Notes: generated from the sequence alone by a model not told the origin. Shown: positions 23,816-33,239, numbered from the stretch's first letter. The stretch: 64,000 bases of DNA from Mycobacterium colombiense (GCF_003284975.1 NZ_QMEU01000008.1:37945-101944); one strand, 5' to 3'. Numbers and translations are program-made.

Positions 23816-24646
23816 TTACGTGCGCACCGCAATCGATGACAGCAGATCGGCGAGCCGATCGGGCTGGTCGACCATGGAGAACGTCCGTGCCGCCGCGATG
23901 ACTTCGAGGCGGGCGTTGGGAATGGTCGCGGCCAGCCGCGCCCCGTCTTCCTGCTCGAAGAACACGTCGTCGGCCGACCACGCGATGAGCGTCGGCTTGT
24001 CGAAGTCGTACAGCCGGGCCGCCACCGTCGTCGTCACCTCGGTGCGCATCGAAAGGGTGAACTGGCGCAGGTCTTCCGCGACCGCGGGGAGCGACAGCGC
24101 CGGCCTGACCCAGGCCTCGGTGAGCTCGTCGATGTTGCGGTGCGCCAGGCCGTCGAACGCGCGCTTGCGCACGGCCGGCACCCGCATGGCCTGGGTCACG
24201 GTCCGGAAGGAGGGCTTGGTCTTCGCCGCGAGAATGATCGGCTTGAGGATCGGCGGCGGAAAGTGTTCGAACGCATCGCAACTCGTAAGCACCAACGCAC
24301 CCAGCCGTTCGCGATGGTGCACGGCCACCAGCTGGGTGACGACGCCGCCGGTGTCGTTGCCCACCAGCACCACGTCCTGCAGATCCAGCGCGGCGAGCAC
24401 CTCGGCGACCATGCCGGCGACACCGGTGATCGTCCGGTCGGCGCCGCGGCGCAGCGGCTCGGGATGCGCACCTAACGGCCAGGTCGGGGCGATGCACCGC
24501 AGACCGCGGGCCGCCAGGCGCTTACTGACCTCGCGCCACAGTTGCCCACCCATCATGTAGCCGTGCACGAAGACGACAGGCCTGCCGTTTTCGGGTCCGG
24601 TTGCTTCGTAATGGATCGTTCCGGCACTAATGTCGATCGTCGACAT
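23816..24646 (-). CDS. Alpha/beta-hydrolase with Asp nucleophile position and no His
   Basis: A 276-residue alpha/beta-hydrolase. The oxyanion segment is VVFVHGYMMGG. The nucleophile elbow reads VGNDTGG, placing Asp98 where esterases have Ser, as in haloalkane dehalogenases and epoxide hydrolases. The acid candidate is in WSADDVFF (Asp226/227). The C-terminal loop that should carry the catalytic His reads AARTFSMVDQP, with Arg254/Thr255 there. The triad is therefore incomplete, and either another residue serves or the protein is not a standard hydrolase. The divergent TetR and the 29-bp palindrome 25 bp upstream suggest tight control. It is operonic with the SDR. Confidence 0.85.
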   Translation of the reverse strand: MSTIDISAGTIHYEATGPENGRPVVFVHGYMMGGQLWREVSKRLAARGLRCIAPTWPLGAHPEPLRRGADRTITGVAGMVAEVLAALDLQDVVLVGNDTGGVVTQLVAVHHRERLGALVLTSCDAFEHFPPPILKPIILAAKTKPSFRTVTQAMRVPAVRKRAFDGLAHRNIDELTEAWVRPALSLPAVAEDLRQFTLSMRTEVTTTVAARLYDFDKPTLIAWSADDVFFEQEDGARLAATIPNARLEVIAAARTFSMVDQPDRLADLLSSIAVRT

Positions 24647-24670
24647 AGCAAACTCCTACCTTGGGGATAC

Positions 24671-24699
24671 ACTTACAAACAGGCTGTCTGTTCGTAAGT
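24671..24699. promoter_or_regulatory. 29-bp near-perfect palindrome, TetR operator candidate
   Basis: Outer arms ACTTAC and GTAAGT and inner arms AACAG and CTGTT are symmetric about the centre; apart from the central base, only three position pairs deviate. It lies 25 bp upstream of the leftward hydrolase and 15 bp upstream of the TetR ATG. A further ACAGACTGT sits between it and the TetR gene. It fits autoregulation and repression of the divergent operon. Confidence 0.75.
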
Positions 24700-24713
24700 T
24701 ACCAACAGACTGT

Positions 24714-25322
24714 ATGGAAAGCAAGAGACGGACCCAGGAAGAGCGCTCCGCGGCGACCCGCGACGCGCTGATCGCGGCTGCCCGCAAGCTGTGGGGGCTG
24801 CGGGGTTACGCCGAAGTGGGGACGCCGGAGATCGCGACCGCCGCGGGGGTCACGCGGGGCGCGATGTACCACCAATTCGCCGACAAGGCAGCGCTTTTCC
24901 GCGACGTCGTCGAGGTCGTCGAGCAGGACGTGATGGCGCGGATGGCCGTGGCGGTGGCCGAATCCGGGGCCGCCACGCCGGCCGACGCGGTGCGAGCCGC
25001 GGTCGACGCGTGGCTCGACGTGTCCGGCGATCCCGAGGTGCGCCAGCTGATCCTGCTGGATGCGCCGAGCGTGCTCGGCTGGGCCGAATTCCGTGATGTC
25101 GCCCAGCGCTACAGCCTGGGCATGACCGAGCAGATGCTCACCGAGGCGATTCGGGCCGGCCAGCTGGCCGAGCAGCCGGTGCGGCCGTTGGCGCACGTGC
25201 TGATCGGGGCACTCGACGAGGCGGCCATGGTCATCGCGACGGCCGACGACCCGAAACGGACCCGCCGAGAGACCGGCCAGGTGCTGCACCGGCTCATCGA
25301 CGCGATGTTCGACGTGCGCTGA
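24714..25322 (+). CDS. TetR family transcriptional regulator
   Basis: A 202-residue repressor candidate. The helix-turn-helix region reads GTPEIATAAGVTRGAMYHQF (about residues 36-55), followed by DKAALFRDVVEVVEQDV. The ligand domain is of the common TetR_C type. I start it at the ATG at 24714 (MESKRRTQEERS), since the open frame upstream crosses the palindromic operator. It is divergent from the hydrolase-SDR pair, which it probably represses together with itself. Confidence 0.87.
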   Translation: MESKRRTQEERSAATRDALIAAARKLWGLRGYAEVGTPEIATAAGVTRGAMYHQFADKAALFRDVVEVVEQDVMARMAVAVAESGAATPADAVRAAVDAWLDVSGDPEVRQLILLDAPSVLGWAEFRDVAQRYSLGMTEQMLTEAIRAGQLAEQPVRPLAHVLIGALDEAAMVIATADDPKRTRRETGQVLHRLIDAMFDVR

Positions 25323-25392
25323 CGGCCGTCGGCGGTTCGCTGAGCTGCTGAATATCAGGCTGCTGAGGCGTCGATGGTGGGACGATATTCAC

Positions 25393-28300
25393 GTGACGGA
25401 CGGCTGGGGCATGCCGGCGGAGAGCGTGAGTACCCATAGCGAGCTCGACGCATCGATCGACGAGCTGGTCGATCGCGCCGTGTCCGCAATCAATCGTGGT
25501 GACCCGACGACGGCGACGGCCTTGGCCGGTCAGGTACTTGCCATCGACCAGGCGAATGCCGACGCCGAGGACTTGCTGTCGGCCGCGCCCGGTGTGGGAG
25601 GCGAGATCCGGCGGCTCACCATTCTGTTCGCCGACGTGGTCGATTCAACCGTGTTGTCGACCCGCGTGGAGCCGGAGATTTATCGCCTGGTGGTGGGAGG
25701 CTACCGGGATATCGTTTCTCGCACGGTTGACGGGTACGAGGGTCACATCGGCTCCACCAAGGGCGACGGATTGCTGGCGGTGTTCGGTCACCCGACTGCG
25801 CATGAGAACGACGTCAAACGGGCGGTGCACGCAGGACTGGACATCGCCCGCGGGGTAGCAAGGCTCAGCGAGCAGACCCACCGCCGGTTCGGATTCGACA
25901 TCGCGGTGCGCGTAGGGGTGCACCGCGGGCTGGTGTACCTGGACACCGCACAGGACGATGTGTACGGGTTGGCGGCGAACTTGGCTGCCCGCCTGTCGGG
26001 ACTCGCGGCGCCGAATTCGGTGGTGGTTTCCGATCCGGTTGCGGCATTGGTGCGCAACGACTTCGAGCTCGAAGAGCAGCCCGCCGCCCCGGTCAAGGGC
26101 GTGGCCGGATTGATCGCTCACCACCGCGTCGACAGCGAACGTGCTGACCGACCGGCGCGCGTCCACGGACCTCTGGTGGGCCGCCATCGCGAGCTGACCC
26201 AGCTGCACACACACTGGCGGCGCGCACAAGCGGGCGCGCTCAAAACCCCCGGGCTGTTCTTCTGCGGCGAACCGGGCGTCGGCAAGAGCCGGCTCGTAGC
26301 CGAAGCCACGGACCTGGTGAGGCAGTCGGGCGCGGAAGTTCTAGAGCTGGCCGGGTCGCCCTTCCACCCCCACGTGGGCTTGCACCCGGTTCGCGTTCTG
26401 CTGGAGCGACGGTGCGGCATAACTCGCGAAATCGATCCGACGGAGCGGCTGCGTCTGCTGCGAGCCGAAATAGTTGCGCGCGAGCTCGATCCGAATACCG
26501 CCCTGCCCGCGCTCGCACCGGTGTTGGGAATCGGACCCGAACACGGCTATGAACCTCTCGAAGCCGAGGGCCGCAGGTTGGAGCAGTCGATCGCCGCGAC
26601 GGTGCGCGACTACCTCACGGCCTGCCTGAGCGATGCGCCGGCGCTGCTCGTCGCCGAGGACCTGCAGTGGTTCGATCCCCCGACGCTGGATGTGGTCGGG
26701 GCGATGCTGAACGCCGGCAGTGGACAGCTACTCGTCGTGCTAACCAGTCGTGACGAGAAGTCGCTACCGAACGATTGGCGGCTAGAGCAATTCGACTTGT
26801 CGCCGTTGACGGACGAAGAGGCCGACGTGCTCATCGGCGCACTGGACCCGACAGCAAGCGCCGAAGAGCGCGCAGAGGTACGACGCCGTTGCGACGGGGT
26901 GCCCTTCTACATCGAGCAGGTCCTGGCGGGGTTGCACATGGCGCCGTCGGACGGCACACAGGTGCCCGACGCGCTGTATGAACCGCTTTTCGCACAGCTG
27001 CGCGCGGGCAACAATGTGGTGCCGGTGGTGGAGGCCGCCGCGGTCATCGGCCGCAACATCGATCGATCGCTGTTGATCGCGGTGGTGGACCTCGACGAGC
27101 AAGAGGTCGACGAAGTCATCGACCGTCTCATGGATGCGGGCGTGTTCGAACGCACCGGAAACGCCGGCTGCCGTTTCCGCCATGAGCTGCTTCGCGAGGT
27201 CGCCGACGAACTCGCTCCGCCGAGCGTGCGGCGCACGCTGCATGCGAAGGTCGCCGACGCCTTGATCAACACCATGACCGGTGACCCCGACTGGCCATTG
27301 GTTGCCTCGCATTACGAGCGGGGCGCCCGCCACGCCGATGCCGCGTCGGCCTACCAACGGGCGACGGCCGCAGCACGTCGCCGCGGCGCCCTCGCCGAAG
27401 CCCGCACCTACCTGACCCACGCCCTCACCCAAGTTGAGCAATGCCCGCCCGGCCCGGACCGCGACCACCGCGAGATCGCCCCGCGGCTGGAACGCGGCTA
27501 CCTCACTGCCACCGCCGAAGGGGCCCAAAGCCCGGTTGCCGCTGCGGATTTCGAGCGCTGCCTACAGCTTGCGGGCACAAATCTGCGCGACGATGAACTG
27601 TTTGCGACGCTGCCCGCCGTAGGCGCCTACTACCTTTGGCGTTCGGACCTGCGCCGGGCCGATTCGCTGTTACGGGCCGCACAGGCGGCCACCGCGGATG
27701 GCCGAGAATGGTTCCGGCCGGCTCTCGCCGGCTCGGCGGGAATCGTGGCGTGGCTACGCGGTGAATTCGACAGCGCTAGGGCATATTTCGAACAGGCGAC
27801 GGGTTTAGTTGAGGAATACGAACAGCGGATCCAGGCCATTTGGTTCGTCCCGCATGACCCGGTGGCCCTGGCACACGAACACCTGGCCTGGCACCTCTTG
27901 GTGCAAGGCGATCTCACCGGCGCCGAGGTGCAGCTCAAGCGCGCCGTCGACCGCGCGAGCCAGCTCGGTTATCCACAAAGGCCCTATAACCATCTCTACG
28001 CCATCGACATGGACATCTGGGTCTGCGCCGAGACCGCTCAGTACGATCGCGCTCGCGAACTGGTCCACGAAATAGCCGACACCGCAGACCGATACGGGCT
28101 CGACTATCTGTATTGGCAGCTGCTCGGCGAGACCGAAAAAGCGATGGTCGACGGGCGGGCCGCTATCGCTGCGCGCAATCGCGATCCCGCCTCGCTGGGT
28201 CCACACATTGAGGCCATGACGCAGGTGATCGAGGTCTGGCAAGCGCTCGGGGCCAGCACGTATAGGCCCTTCTATTGGTGCATTCTGGGACGGCTGTTGA

Positions 28301-28629
28301 TTGCCGGCGAGCAGGTGGACCAGGCCCGTGCCCGTCTCGACACCGCGCTCCAATTCGCAGCCGACACCGGCGTGCGTTTTTACGACGCCGAACTGCTGCG
28401 GGCCCGGGCGCAGACCCACGCGGGGTCGAATGCGCGCGCCGATGACCTCGCCGCCGCCCGCGAGGTCGCCCGCCGCCAAGGTGCGCGGCTCTTTGAAATC
28501 CGCGCGAGCCTCGACGATTTCGAGCTGCGCGGCGAGCCGGCGCGAAGGCAGCTTATTGATGCCATCGGGAAGATCCCAAAAGACAGTCGGCTTCCCGAGC
28601 TTGCACGGGCGCGTGCGGTCCTTCGATAG
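25393..28629 (+). CDS. Class III nucleotide cyclase - AAA ATPase - TPR regulator
   Basis: A 1078-residue multidomain protein. An N-terminal helical stretch precedes a class III cyclase domain at about residues 72-250, with metal-binding Asp81 (FADVVDST) and Asp125 (KGDGLLAVF) and transition-state Asn196/Arg200 (ANLAARL). An ATPase domain follows with Walker A GEPGVGKS at 292-299 and LLVAEDLQWFD as Walker B. The C-terminal half holds helical TPR-like repeats. The layout is that of mycobacterial cyclase/LuxR-type proteins, but I see no C-terminal DNA-binding domain. The cyclase residues look complete, so cAMP synthesis is plausible. The start is the GTG at 25393; an in-frame ATG at 25411 is the alternative. 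Confidence 0.88.
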   Translation: MTDGWGMPAESVSTHSELDASIDELVDRAVSAINRGDPTTATALAGQVLAIDQANADAEDLLSAAPGVGGEIRRLTILFADVVDSTVLSTRVEPEIYRLVVGGYRDIVSRTVDGYEGHIGSTKGDGLLAVFGHPTAHENDVKRAVHAGLDIARGVARLSEQTHRRFGFDIAVRVGVHRGLVYLDTAQDDVYGLAANLAARLSGLAAPNSVVVSDPVAALVRNDFELEEQPAAPVKGVAGLIAHHRVDSERADRPARVHGPLVGRHRELTQLHTHWRRAQAGALKTPGLFFCGEPGVGKSRLVAEATDLVRQSGAEVLELAGSPFHPHVGLHPVRVLLERRCGITREIDPTERLRLLRAEIVARELDPNTALPALAPVLGIGPEHGYEPLEAEGRRLEQSIAATVRDYLTACLSDAPALLVAEDLQWFDPPTLDVVGAMLNAGSGQLLVVLTSRDEKSLPNDWRLEQFDLSPLTDEEADVLIGALDPTASAEERAEVRRRCDGVPFYIEQVLAGLHMAPSDGTQVPDALYEPLFAQLRAGNNVVPVVEAAAVIGRNIDRSLLIAVVDLDEQEVDEVIDRLMDAGVFERTGNAGCRFRHELLREVADELAPPSVRRTLHAKVADALINTMTGDPDWPLVASHYERGARHADAASAYQRATAAARRRGALAEARTYLTHALTQVEQCPPGPDRDHREIAPRLERGYLTATAEGAQSPVAAADFERCLQLAGTNLRDDELFATLPAVGAYYLWRSDLRRADSLLRAAQAATADGREWFRPALAGSAGIVAWLRGEFDSARAYFEQATGLVEEYEQRIQAIWFVPHDPVALAHEHLAWHLLVQGDLTGAEVQLKRAVDRASQLGYPQRPYNHLYAIDMDIWVCAETAQYDRARELVHEIADTADRYGLDYLYWQLLGETEKAMVDGRAAIAARNRDPASLGPHIEAMTQVIEVWQALGASTYRPFYWCILGRLLIAGEQVDQARARLDTALQFAADTGVRFYDAELLRARAQTHAGSNARADDLAAAREVARRQGARLFEIRASLDDFELRGEPARRQLIDAIGKIPKDSRLPELARARAVLR

Positions 28630-28651
28630 TTCTGTGCCAGCGACAGTTTCG

Positions 28652-29287
28652 TCAGTCTGCGCGAACCGCGGCTACGCCCGCGATGACGCCCTGGATCAGG
28701 CGGTCCAAGCGCTCGGCATCGTCGACGGCCGGCTGGCCCGCGACGAAGGTCAACATGATGCCGTTGATGAACGCCAGGGTGGCGGTTGCCTGGTCATCGA
28801 CCAGGTCCGGATCCGGCGCGCTGTCGGCGGTATGCCATTGGGTGACGACACTGCGCGCCAACGCGTAGAGCCGGTCGGCGGATTCGTTGAGCGCAGCGGC
28901 CAGTTCCGGGTCGCGGCCGGCCAGCAGCGCGAGTTCATAGCGGGCCTTGGCGCGCGTCAGCCAGGGTTCGCTGTTCACGTACATGACGATGCGGGCCAGG
29001 CCAGCGGTGCCGGCGAACTGGGTCGCGTGATTCTCGGCGAGCTCGGCCATCATCGAGAAGTCGGCGATGTCGAGCTCGGCCAGCCGTGTCGCCATGGCGT
29101 GCACCAATGCCTTGCGGGTCCGAAAATAGAACGACGTGGTGCCGGCCGGCACTGCGGCGTGGTCGTCGACCTTGGGATGACTGACGCCGTGCACACCGTT
29201 GGCGCCCAGCAGCTCGATCGCGGCGTCGGCGAGCTGGCGGCGCCGCTCCGGCGCGTTGTGCTTTCTACGTGCAGCGATACGCCCCAG
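28652..29287 (-). CDS. TetR family regulator with unclear start codon
   Basis: About 211 residues, with an N-terminal helix-turn-helix (RRRQLADAAIELLGANGVHG followed by AVPAGTTSFYFRTRKALVHAMA). There is no ATG, GTG or TTG in frame between the lipase gene end and the first helix. The next in-frame start codon upstream is the ATG at 29551, deep inside the lipase gene. I mark a CTG at 29287 as provisional start, because it gives a normal-length N-terminus; GGA lies 4 nt upstream. A sequencing error, a rare start or an N-terminal extension overlapping the lipase gene are alternatives. It follows the lipase gene on the same strand after about 43 bp. Confidence 0.72.
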   Translation of the reverse strand: MGRIAARRKHNAPERRRQLADAAIELLGANGVHGVSHPKVDDHAAVPAGTTSFYFRTRKALVHAMATRLAELDIADFSMMAELAENHATQFAGTAGLARIVMYVNSEPWLTRAKARYELALLAGRDPELAAALNESADRLYALARSVVTQWHTADSAPDPDLVDDQATATLAFINGIMLTFVAGQPAVDDAERLDRLIQGVIAGVAAVRAD

Positions 29288-29330
29288 TTTATCCGGCGGA
29301 GGCGGCGGCGGCCCGGATCGCGCGAATCCG

Positions 29331-30620
29331 TTAGAACTGACCGCAGTTCGGCGTGGTGGGCTCGCCGTTGAAGCGCGCGGCGATCCATTGCATGGCCGGT
29401 TCGCCGTCGACCAGCATCGGCAGCGCGTGGTTGATGACGAGCTTGTTGAGGAAGGGTGGCTCTTCGTTGGTGCGGAATTCGACGTCGGCGTCCTGGGCGC
29501 ACCAGTCGCGGCCCAGCTGGTTGGCCGCGGTCCAGGGCACCAGCGGGTCATAGCGATTGCTGTCGATCATGACCGGCGCGTTGGGTTTGAAGCGCCCGAG
29601 CCGTTGAGCCTCGAACAGGCTGTTGAACGGCTCCTCGTTCACCAGCTGGTTGATGTCCTCGGTGAAATAGGGCTGAATGTGGCGAAACATGAAGTCCAGC
29701 AGGGTTTGTCCGACGCATTGCCGCGATACCGATTCCAGCATTGCCAACCCGCGGGGCGTCATCTTGGAGCGGATGATGTCGGCGAACTCCGGATAGGCCG
29801 CCATGACGCTGTTGAGGGCATACCCGACGACACCGACGAGCGCGCTGCCGTCGGCGTAGGGCAACAGTTCCTTGAGGTTGGCCGGAGGTGCGCCGGCGTA
29901 GGTGCCCACGATGTGGAGGTCCGGGGCGTATTGGGAGGCGAGCTCGGCGGCCGATGCGGTCGCGCCACCGCCTTGCGAGTAGCCCCAAAACGCTACCGGC
30001 CCATGCGGATCCAACGACGTCGCGGGCAGCCGCATGGCCGCGCGGGCCGCATCGAGCACGGCCTGACCCTCGGCCACCCGGCCCACATAGGTGTGCATGG
30101 ACGGGGTGCCCAGACCCTGATAGTCGGTCATCACGATGGCGAAGCCACGCGCGACCATCGTCGCGACAAACAGCTCCTCGTAGTTGAACATGATGTCCCA
30201 GCCACCCGAGTAGTGGATGCCCTGGTTGAACATTCGTGACGGGGCGCACTGATTGCCCTGGCCCTGGGTGCCGGGCGCGTAGCTGATCAACGGCCGCGGT
30301 CCGCGCCCGGGCCAGTCGTTGTAGGGCTCGAAGTAGGTGCCCGTGACCGCGATGGGATTGCCGCGGGTATCGGTGCTGCGGTACATGATCCGGGTGCCGG
30401 TGGCCATGATCGCGCCCAGTTGTCCGGAGGGTTCCAGCACAAGCCGCGACGGCTCGGTACGGATCAGATCGCCGGGCTGGCCGGGCGGTAGCGGGTCAGG
30501 CGGGGTGTAGAAGTCCGCGTACTGCGGTTCGTCACCGCCGTCGGCCCGCGCATTTCCCACTCCCACGAGTGCGCACGCAATTACCAGCAGTGCTGCGAAA
30601 ACTCCCCCGGCCCGATGCAT
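29331..30620 (-). CDS. Secreted lipase (LIP family alpha/beta-hydrolase)
   Basis: A 429-residue exported lipase/esterase of the secretory lipase family. The ATG at 30620 (MHRAGGVFAALL) begins a signal peptide of about 28 residues ending ARADGG. The nucleophile elbow is FWGYSQGGGA. Cysteines in the mature part (NQCAPS, RQCVGQ, RDWCAQD, TPNCGQF) suggest disulfides. Family members hydrolyse acylglycerols outside the cell. The acid and His are likely in IDSNRYDPLVPW and VINHALPML. A long upstream frame is open, but the signal peptide fixes the start. It precedes the TetR gene on the same strand. Confidence 0.88.
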   Translation of the reverse strand: MHRAGGVFAALLVIACALVGVGNARADGGDEPQYADFYTPPDPLPPGQPGDLIRTEPSRLVLEPSGQLGAIMATGTRIMYRSTDTRGNPIAVTGTYFEPYNDWPGRGPRPLISYAPGTQGQGNQCAPSRMFNQGIHYSGGWDIMFNYEELFVATMVARGFAIVMTDYQGLGTPSMHTYVGRVAEGQAVLDAARAAMRLPATSLDPHGPVAFWGYSQGGGATASAAELASQYAPDLHIVGTYAGAPPANLKELLPYADGSALVGVVGYALNSVMAAYPEFADIIRSKMTPRGLAMLESVSRQCVGQTLLDFMFRHIQPYFTEDINQLVNEEPFNSLFEAQRLGRFKPNAPVMIDSNRYDPLVPWTAANQLGRDWCAQDADVEFRTNEEPPFLNKLVINHALPMLVDGEPAMQWIAARFNGEPTTPNCGQF

Positions 30621-30773
30621 TACGGAACGGTAACAATCACCGGGCCGCCAGCGGAAGGGCAATCTCTAAAATTTTAGAGATCAAATTCTCCGGCGCATGT
30701 TTTTGGCCGAAGAATTGCCAGGTGGTGCGGTGGCGCCCGGCGCATGAAGCCGGAATCCGTTGACTAGCAGTCG

Positions 30774-31583
30774 CTACGGCGTCTTGAGGAAGACGTCGTT
30801 GAGCGTGACGGTGCGCAGGTTCCGGTCGCGGATGATGTCGACGAGTTGCGGGTAGACGTGCGTGACCGGCAGATGATTGAGGTGCCCGATCACGATGGCC
30901 TGCGGCGTGAAGTACTGATCGGCCATCTGGACGATGTACTCCTCGGTGATCAGCGTCGAGTCCGACAGCGAGCCCGACCACAGCGTCGGGACGTGGTAAC
31001 CGAGGTCGGCGGCCACCGCATCGACGGCGGCGTTGCGCTTGGCGTATGGCGGCCGCCAGTACGGCTTGGCGCCGATGCCGTACGTCTTCTTCAGGAACGC
31101 GTCGTTGCGGGAAAGCTGTTCTGCCACTTGCTCTTTGGTCAGTGTGGTCATGTCAGGGTGTGACCAGGTGTGGTTGCCGAGCTGGATCTGACCGCTGTCG
31201 ACCAGCGGCCGAAGCAGCTCCAGGTTGTCGGTCCACGAGTCGTAGATCCCGTTCACGAAATAAGTCAGCCGTATGCCGGTGTCCTTGGCGAACTGCGTGT
31301 AGGCGCGCACCACGTCGCTGTTGACGCCGTCGTCGACGGTCAGCGCCAGCAGGTCACCCTCGCCCGGGAGCTTCATCAGGGCGCCGCCGCCGGGCAGCGG
31401 GATGCGGGCGCTGGGCGGCGGGGGCGGTAATAGGGCCCGCGGGGCGGTCGGTCCGGAGGTCGGCACGTCGGCCGCCGGCGTCTGGGCAAAGGTGCGTGGC
31501 TGCGGATCGACGATCAGCCGGGCGGCGCCGACGCCCGCGACGACAGACGCGGCGAGCGATCCCAGGAACTGGCGGCGGTTCAT
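30774..31583 (-). CDS. Tat-exported polysaccharide deacetylase (NodB domain)
   Basis: A 269-residue exported carbohydrate esterase family 4 protein. The N-terminus MNRRQFLGSLAASVVAG is a twin-arginine signal. After a Pro-rich linker (about residues 40-65) the NodB domain shows motif 1 LTVDDGVNSD (catalytic and metal Asp), motif 2 GNHTWSHPDM (His pair) and motif 3 YWRPPYAKRN. It probably deacetylates cell-wall glycan or peptidoglycan sugars; the exact substrate is unknown. I use the ATG at 31583 rather than the TTG 9 bp upstream. Confidence 0.88.
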   Translation of the reverse strand: MNRRQFLGSLAASVVAGVGAARLIVDPQPRTFAQTPAADVPTSGPTAPRALLPPPPPSARIPLPGGGALMKLPGEGDLLALTVDDGVNSDVVRAYTQFAKDTGIRLTYFVNGIYDSWTDNLELLRPLVDSGQIQLGNHTWSHPDMTTLTKEQVAEQLSRNDAFLKKTYGIGAKPYWRPPYAKRNAAVDAVAADLGYHVPTLWSGSLSDSTLITEEYIVQMADQYFTPQAIVIGHLNHLPVTHVYPQLVDIIRDRNLRTVTLNDVFLKTP

Positions 31584-31838
31584 GGCTGACAAGCGACGGC
31601 GTCGATCAAATGATCACGAGGCGATGAAAATGGCGAATTCGGCCCGAGGATTTGCACCCGGATTGTGGCGCGCTGCGCACCAAGCGGGTCCACGCGGGAA
31701 CCGCCGTTGATGCAAAACATCGAGGCCACAGCAGCGAACCGTACCATTCGCCGTGCCGAGAAGTCGGCTCCGTTACGGGAGGGTCAGCTGTGAATTTCGC
31801 CGACCCTGGCTAATTCACGGTCCGGGCCGGCGGGTGAA

Positions 31839-33239
31839 TCAGTGCGGTTCCCCGGCGGCCCGTTGCGGCAATTGCACCGGTTCGGTGCTCGGTGTGCCCA
31901 GCGTCGAGGCCAGCCAGGGCAGTGCCGTGGCAAACGCCTGGGCGGCGAACGGCCAGTCGTGCTTGCCCGGTTGGGTGACCACCGCGCAGGCGATGCCGTG
32001 GGCGGTGCCGACGGCGCACAGCGAGTTCGCCGCGGCGTCCTGGCCTTCGGGGTTGGCGGCGGGATCGCTGCTGGAGGCGGTGAGCGTGGGATTGGCTTCC
32101 TGCGCGACCGTGCGCGCCTCCGTCGACGAGGGCACGTCGAACCATCCCGACAGGCCTTCGTAGTGGCCGTGCTTCGTCATGACGGTGACCGGGTCGAAGG
32201 CGGCCCACGCCTCGTGATTGCCGCCGAAGAGGCGGGCGACGGTTTGATCTGTGGAGCCACCGTTGGGCCCGCGGTCACCCGCGATGTCCACGAACGCGCT
32301 GAACAACTCGGGGTGCATGACGGCCAGGTCCACCGCGCAGGTACCGCCCATCGACCATCCGGCGACGCCCCAGTTGGCGCGGTCGGTGCTGACGCCGAAG
32401 TTCGACACCATGAAGGGCTCAATGTCCTTGGTCAGATGATCGGCGGCGTTGCCGCGGGGGCCGTTGACGCACTCGGTGTCGTTGTCGAAGGAACCGGTGG
32501 GGTCGACGAACACCAGCACCGGGGAAAAGCCGTGGTGGGCGGCCGCGAAGTTGTCGATGGCGGTGAACGCGCCGCCCGGGCCCAGCCAGTCTGCCGGGGT
32601 GTTGAAGGCGGAGCTGATCATCATGACCGCCGGCAGCCGCGGCGGCGGATTGCTGTTGAACCAGGCCGGTGGCAGGTAGACGAGCTCTCGGCGGTGGGTG
32701 AAGTGCGAACCAGAGGGGCCCTTGTCGTCGATGTCCACCGGCACCACCACGCCCTTGGTCGGCCTGGTTCCGGCGATCTGCATCTCGGTCACCCGCAACC
32801 GGTCGATCTGGTCGGGCAGCGGCACCGACGTCAGCTGGTTCCACGCGGCGAGCGCGGTCGGAAAGTAACCGACCCAGCCATTCAGCGCCATGCCGGCACA
32901 CAGGACGCACAGCGGTATCGACACCATCGCCACCCCGCGACGCCACCAGCGGACGCCCCGCCACCCCACCAGGAAGACGGCGGCGGCCAGGCCGCTCATC
33001 GCGATCCAGAGCCACAGCGTCGTCGGCGCCGGGTCGCCGGCCACCCCGAGCGAGGTGATGTACCACCGCGCCAGCAGGGTCACCGCGACGGCCGCGATCA
33101 GCGCGACCGGCAGCACCCGCTTGAGCCAGCTCCCGGCACGCCATTGGATCGCCACGAGCAGCACGAGCAGCGCCAGCCCCTGCACGGCCGGCGGAAACCA
33201 GCCATGCAGCAGGGACAGTTGTCCGAAGAACTGCTCCAA
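31839..33239 (-). CDS. Membrane-anchored esterase (esterase D/mycolyltransferase-like)
   Basis: A 466-residue protein with about four N-terminal membrane helices (residues 15-140) followed by an extracytoplasmic alpha/beta-hydrolase domain. The nucleophile elbow is AGWSMGGTCAVDLA and the His is in QPGKHDWPF, as in the esterase D/Ag85-related family. Such proteins act on cell-envelope acyl groups. Tyr/Asn-rich substrate-loop sequences such as LPPAWFNSNPPPRLP follow the family. It stands alone between the deacetylase and the copper ATPase. The upstream 170 bp holds no clear regulatory motif. Confidence 0.85.
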   Translation of the reverse strand: MEQFFGQLSLLHGWFPPAVQGLALLVLLVAIQWRAGSWLKRVLPVALIAAVAVTLLARWYITSLGVAGDPAPTTLWLWIAMSGLAAAVFLVGWRGVRWWRRGVAMVSIPLCVLCAGMALNGWVGYFPTALAAWNQLTSVPLPDQIDRLRVTEMQIAGTRPTKGVVVPVDIDDKGPSGSHFTHRRELVYLPPAWFNSNPPPRLPAVMMISSAFNTPADWLGPGGAFTAIDNFAAAHHGFSPVLVFVDPTGSFDNDTECVNGPRGNAADHLTKDIEPFMVSNFGVSTDRANWGVAGWSMGGTCAVDLAVMHPELFSAFVDIAGDRGPNGGSTDQTVARLFGGNHEAWAAFDPVTVMTKHGHYEGLSGWFDVPSSTEARTVAQEANPTLTASSSDPAANPEGQDAAANSLCAVGTAHGIACAVVTQPGKHDWPFAAQAFATALPWLASTLGTPSTEPVQLPQRAAGEPH

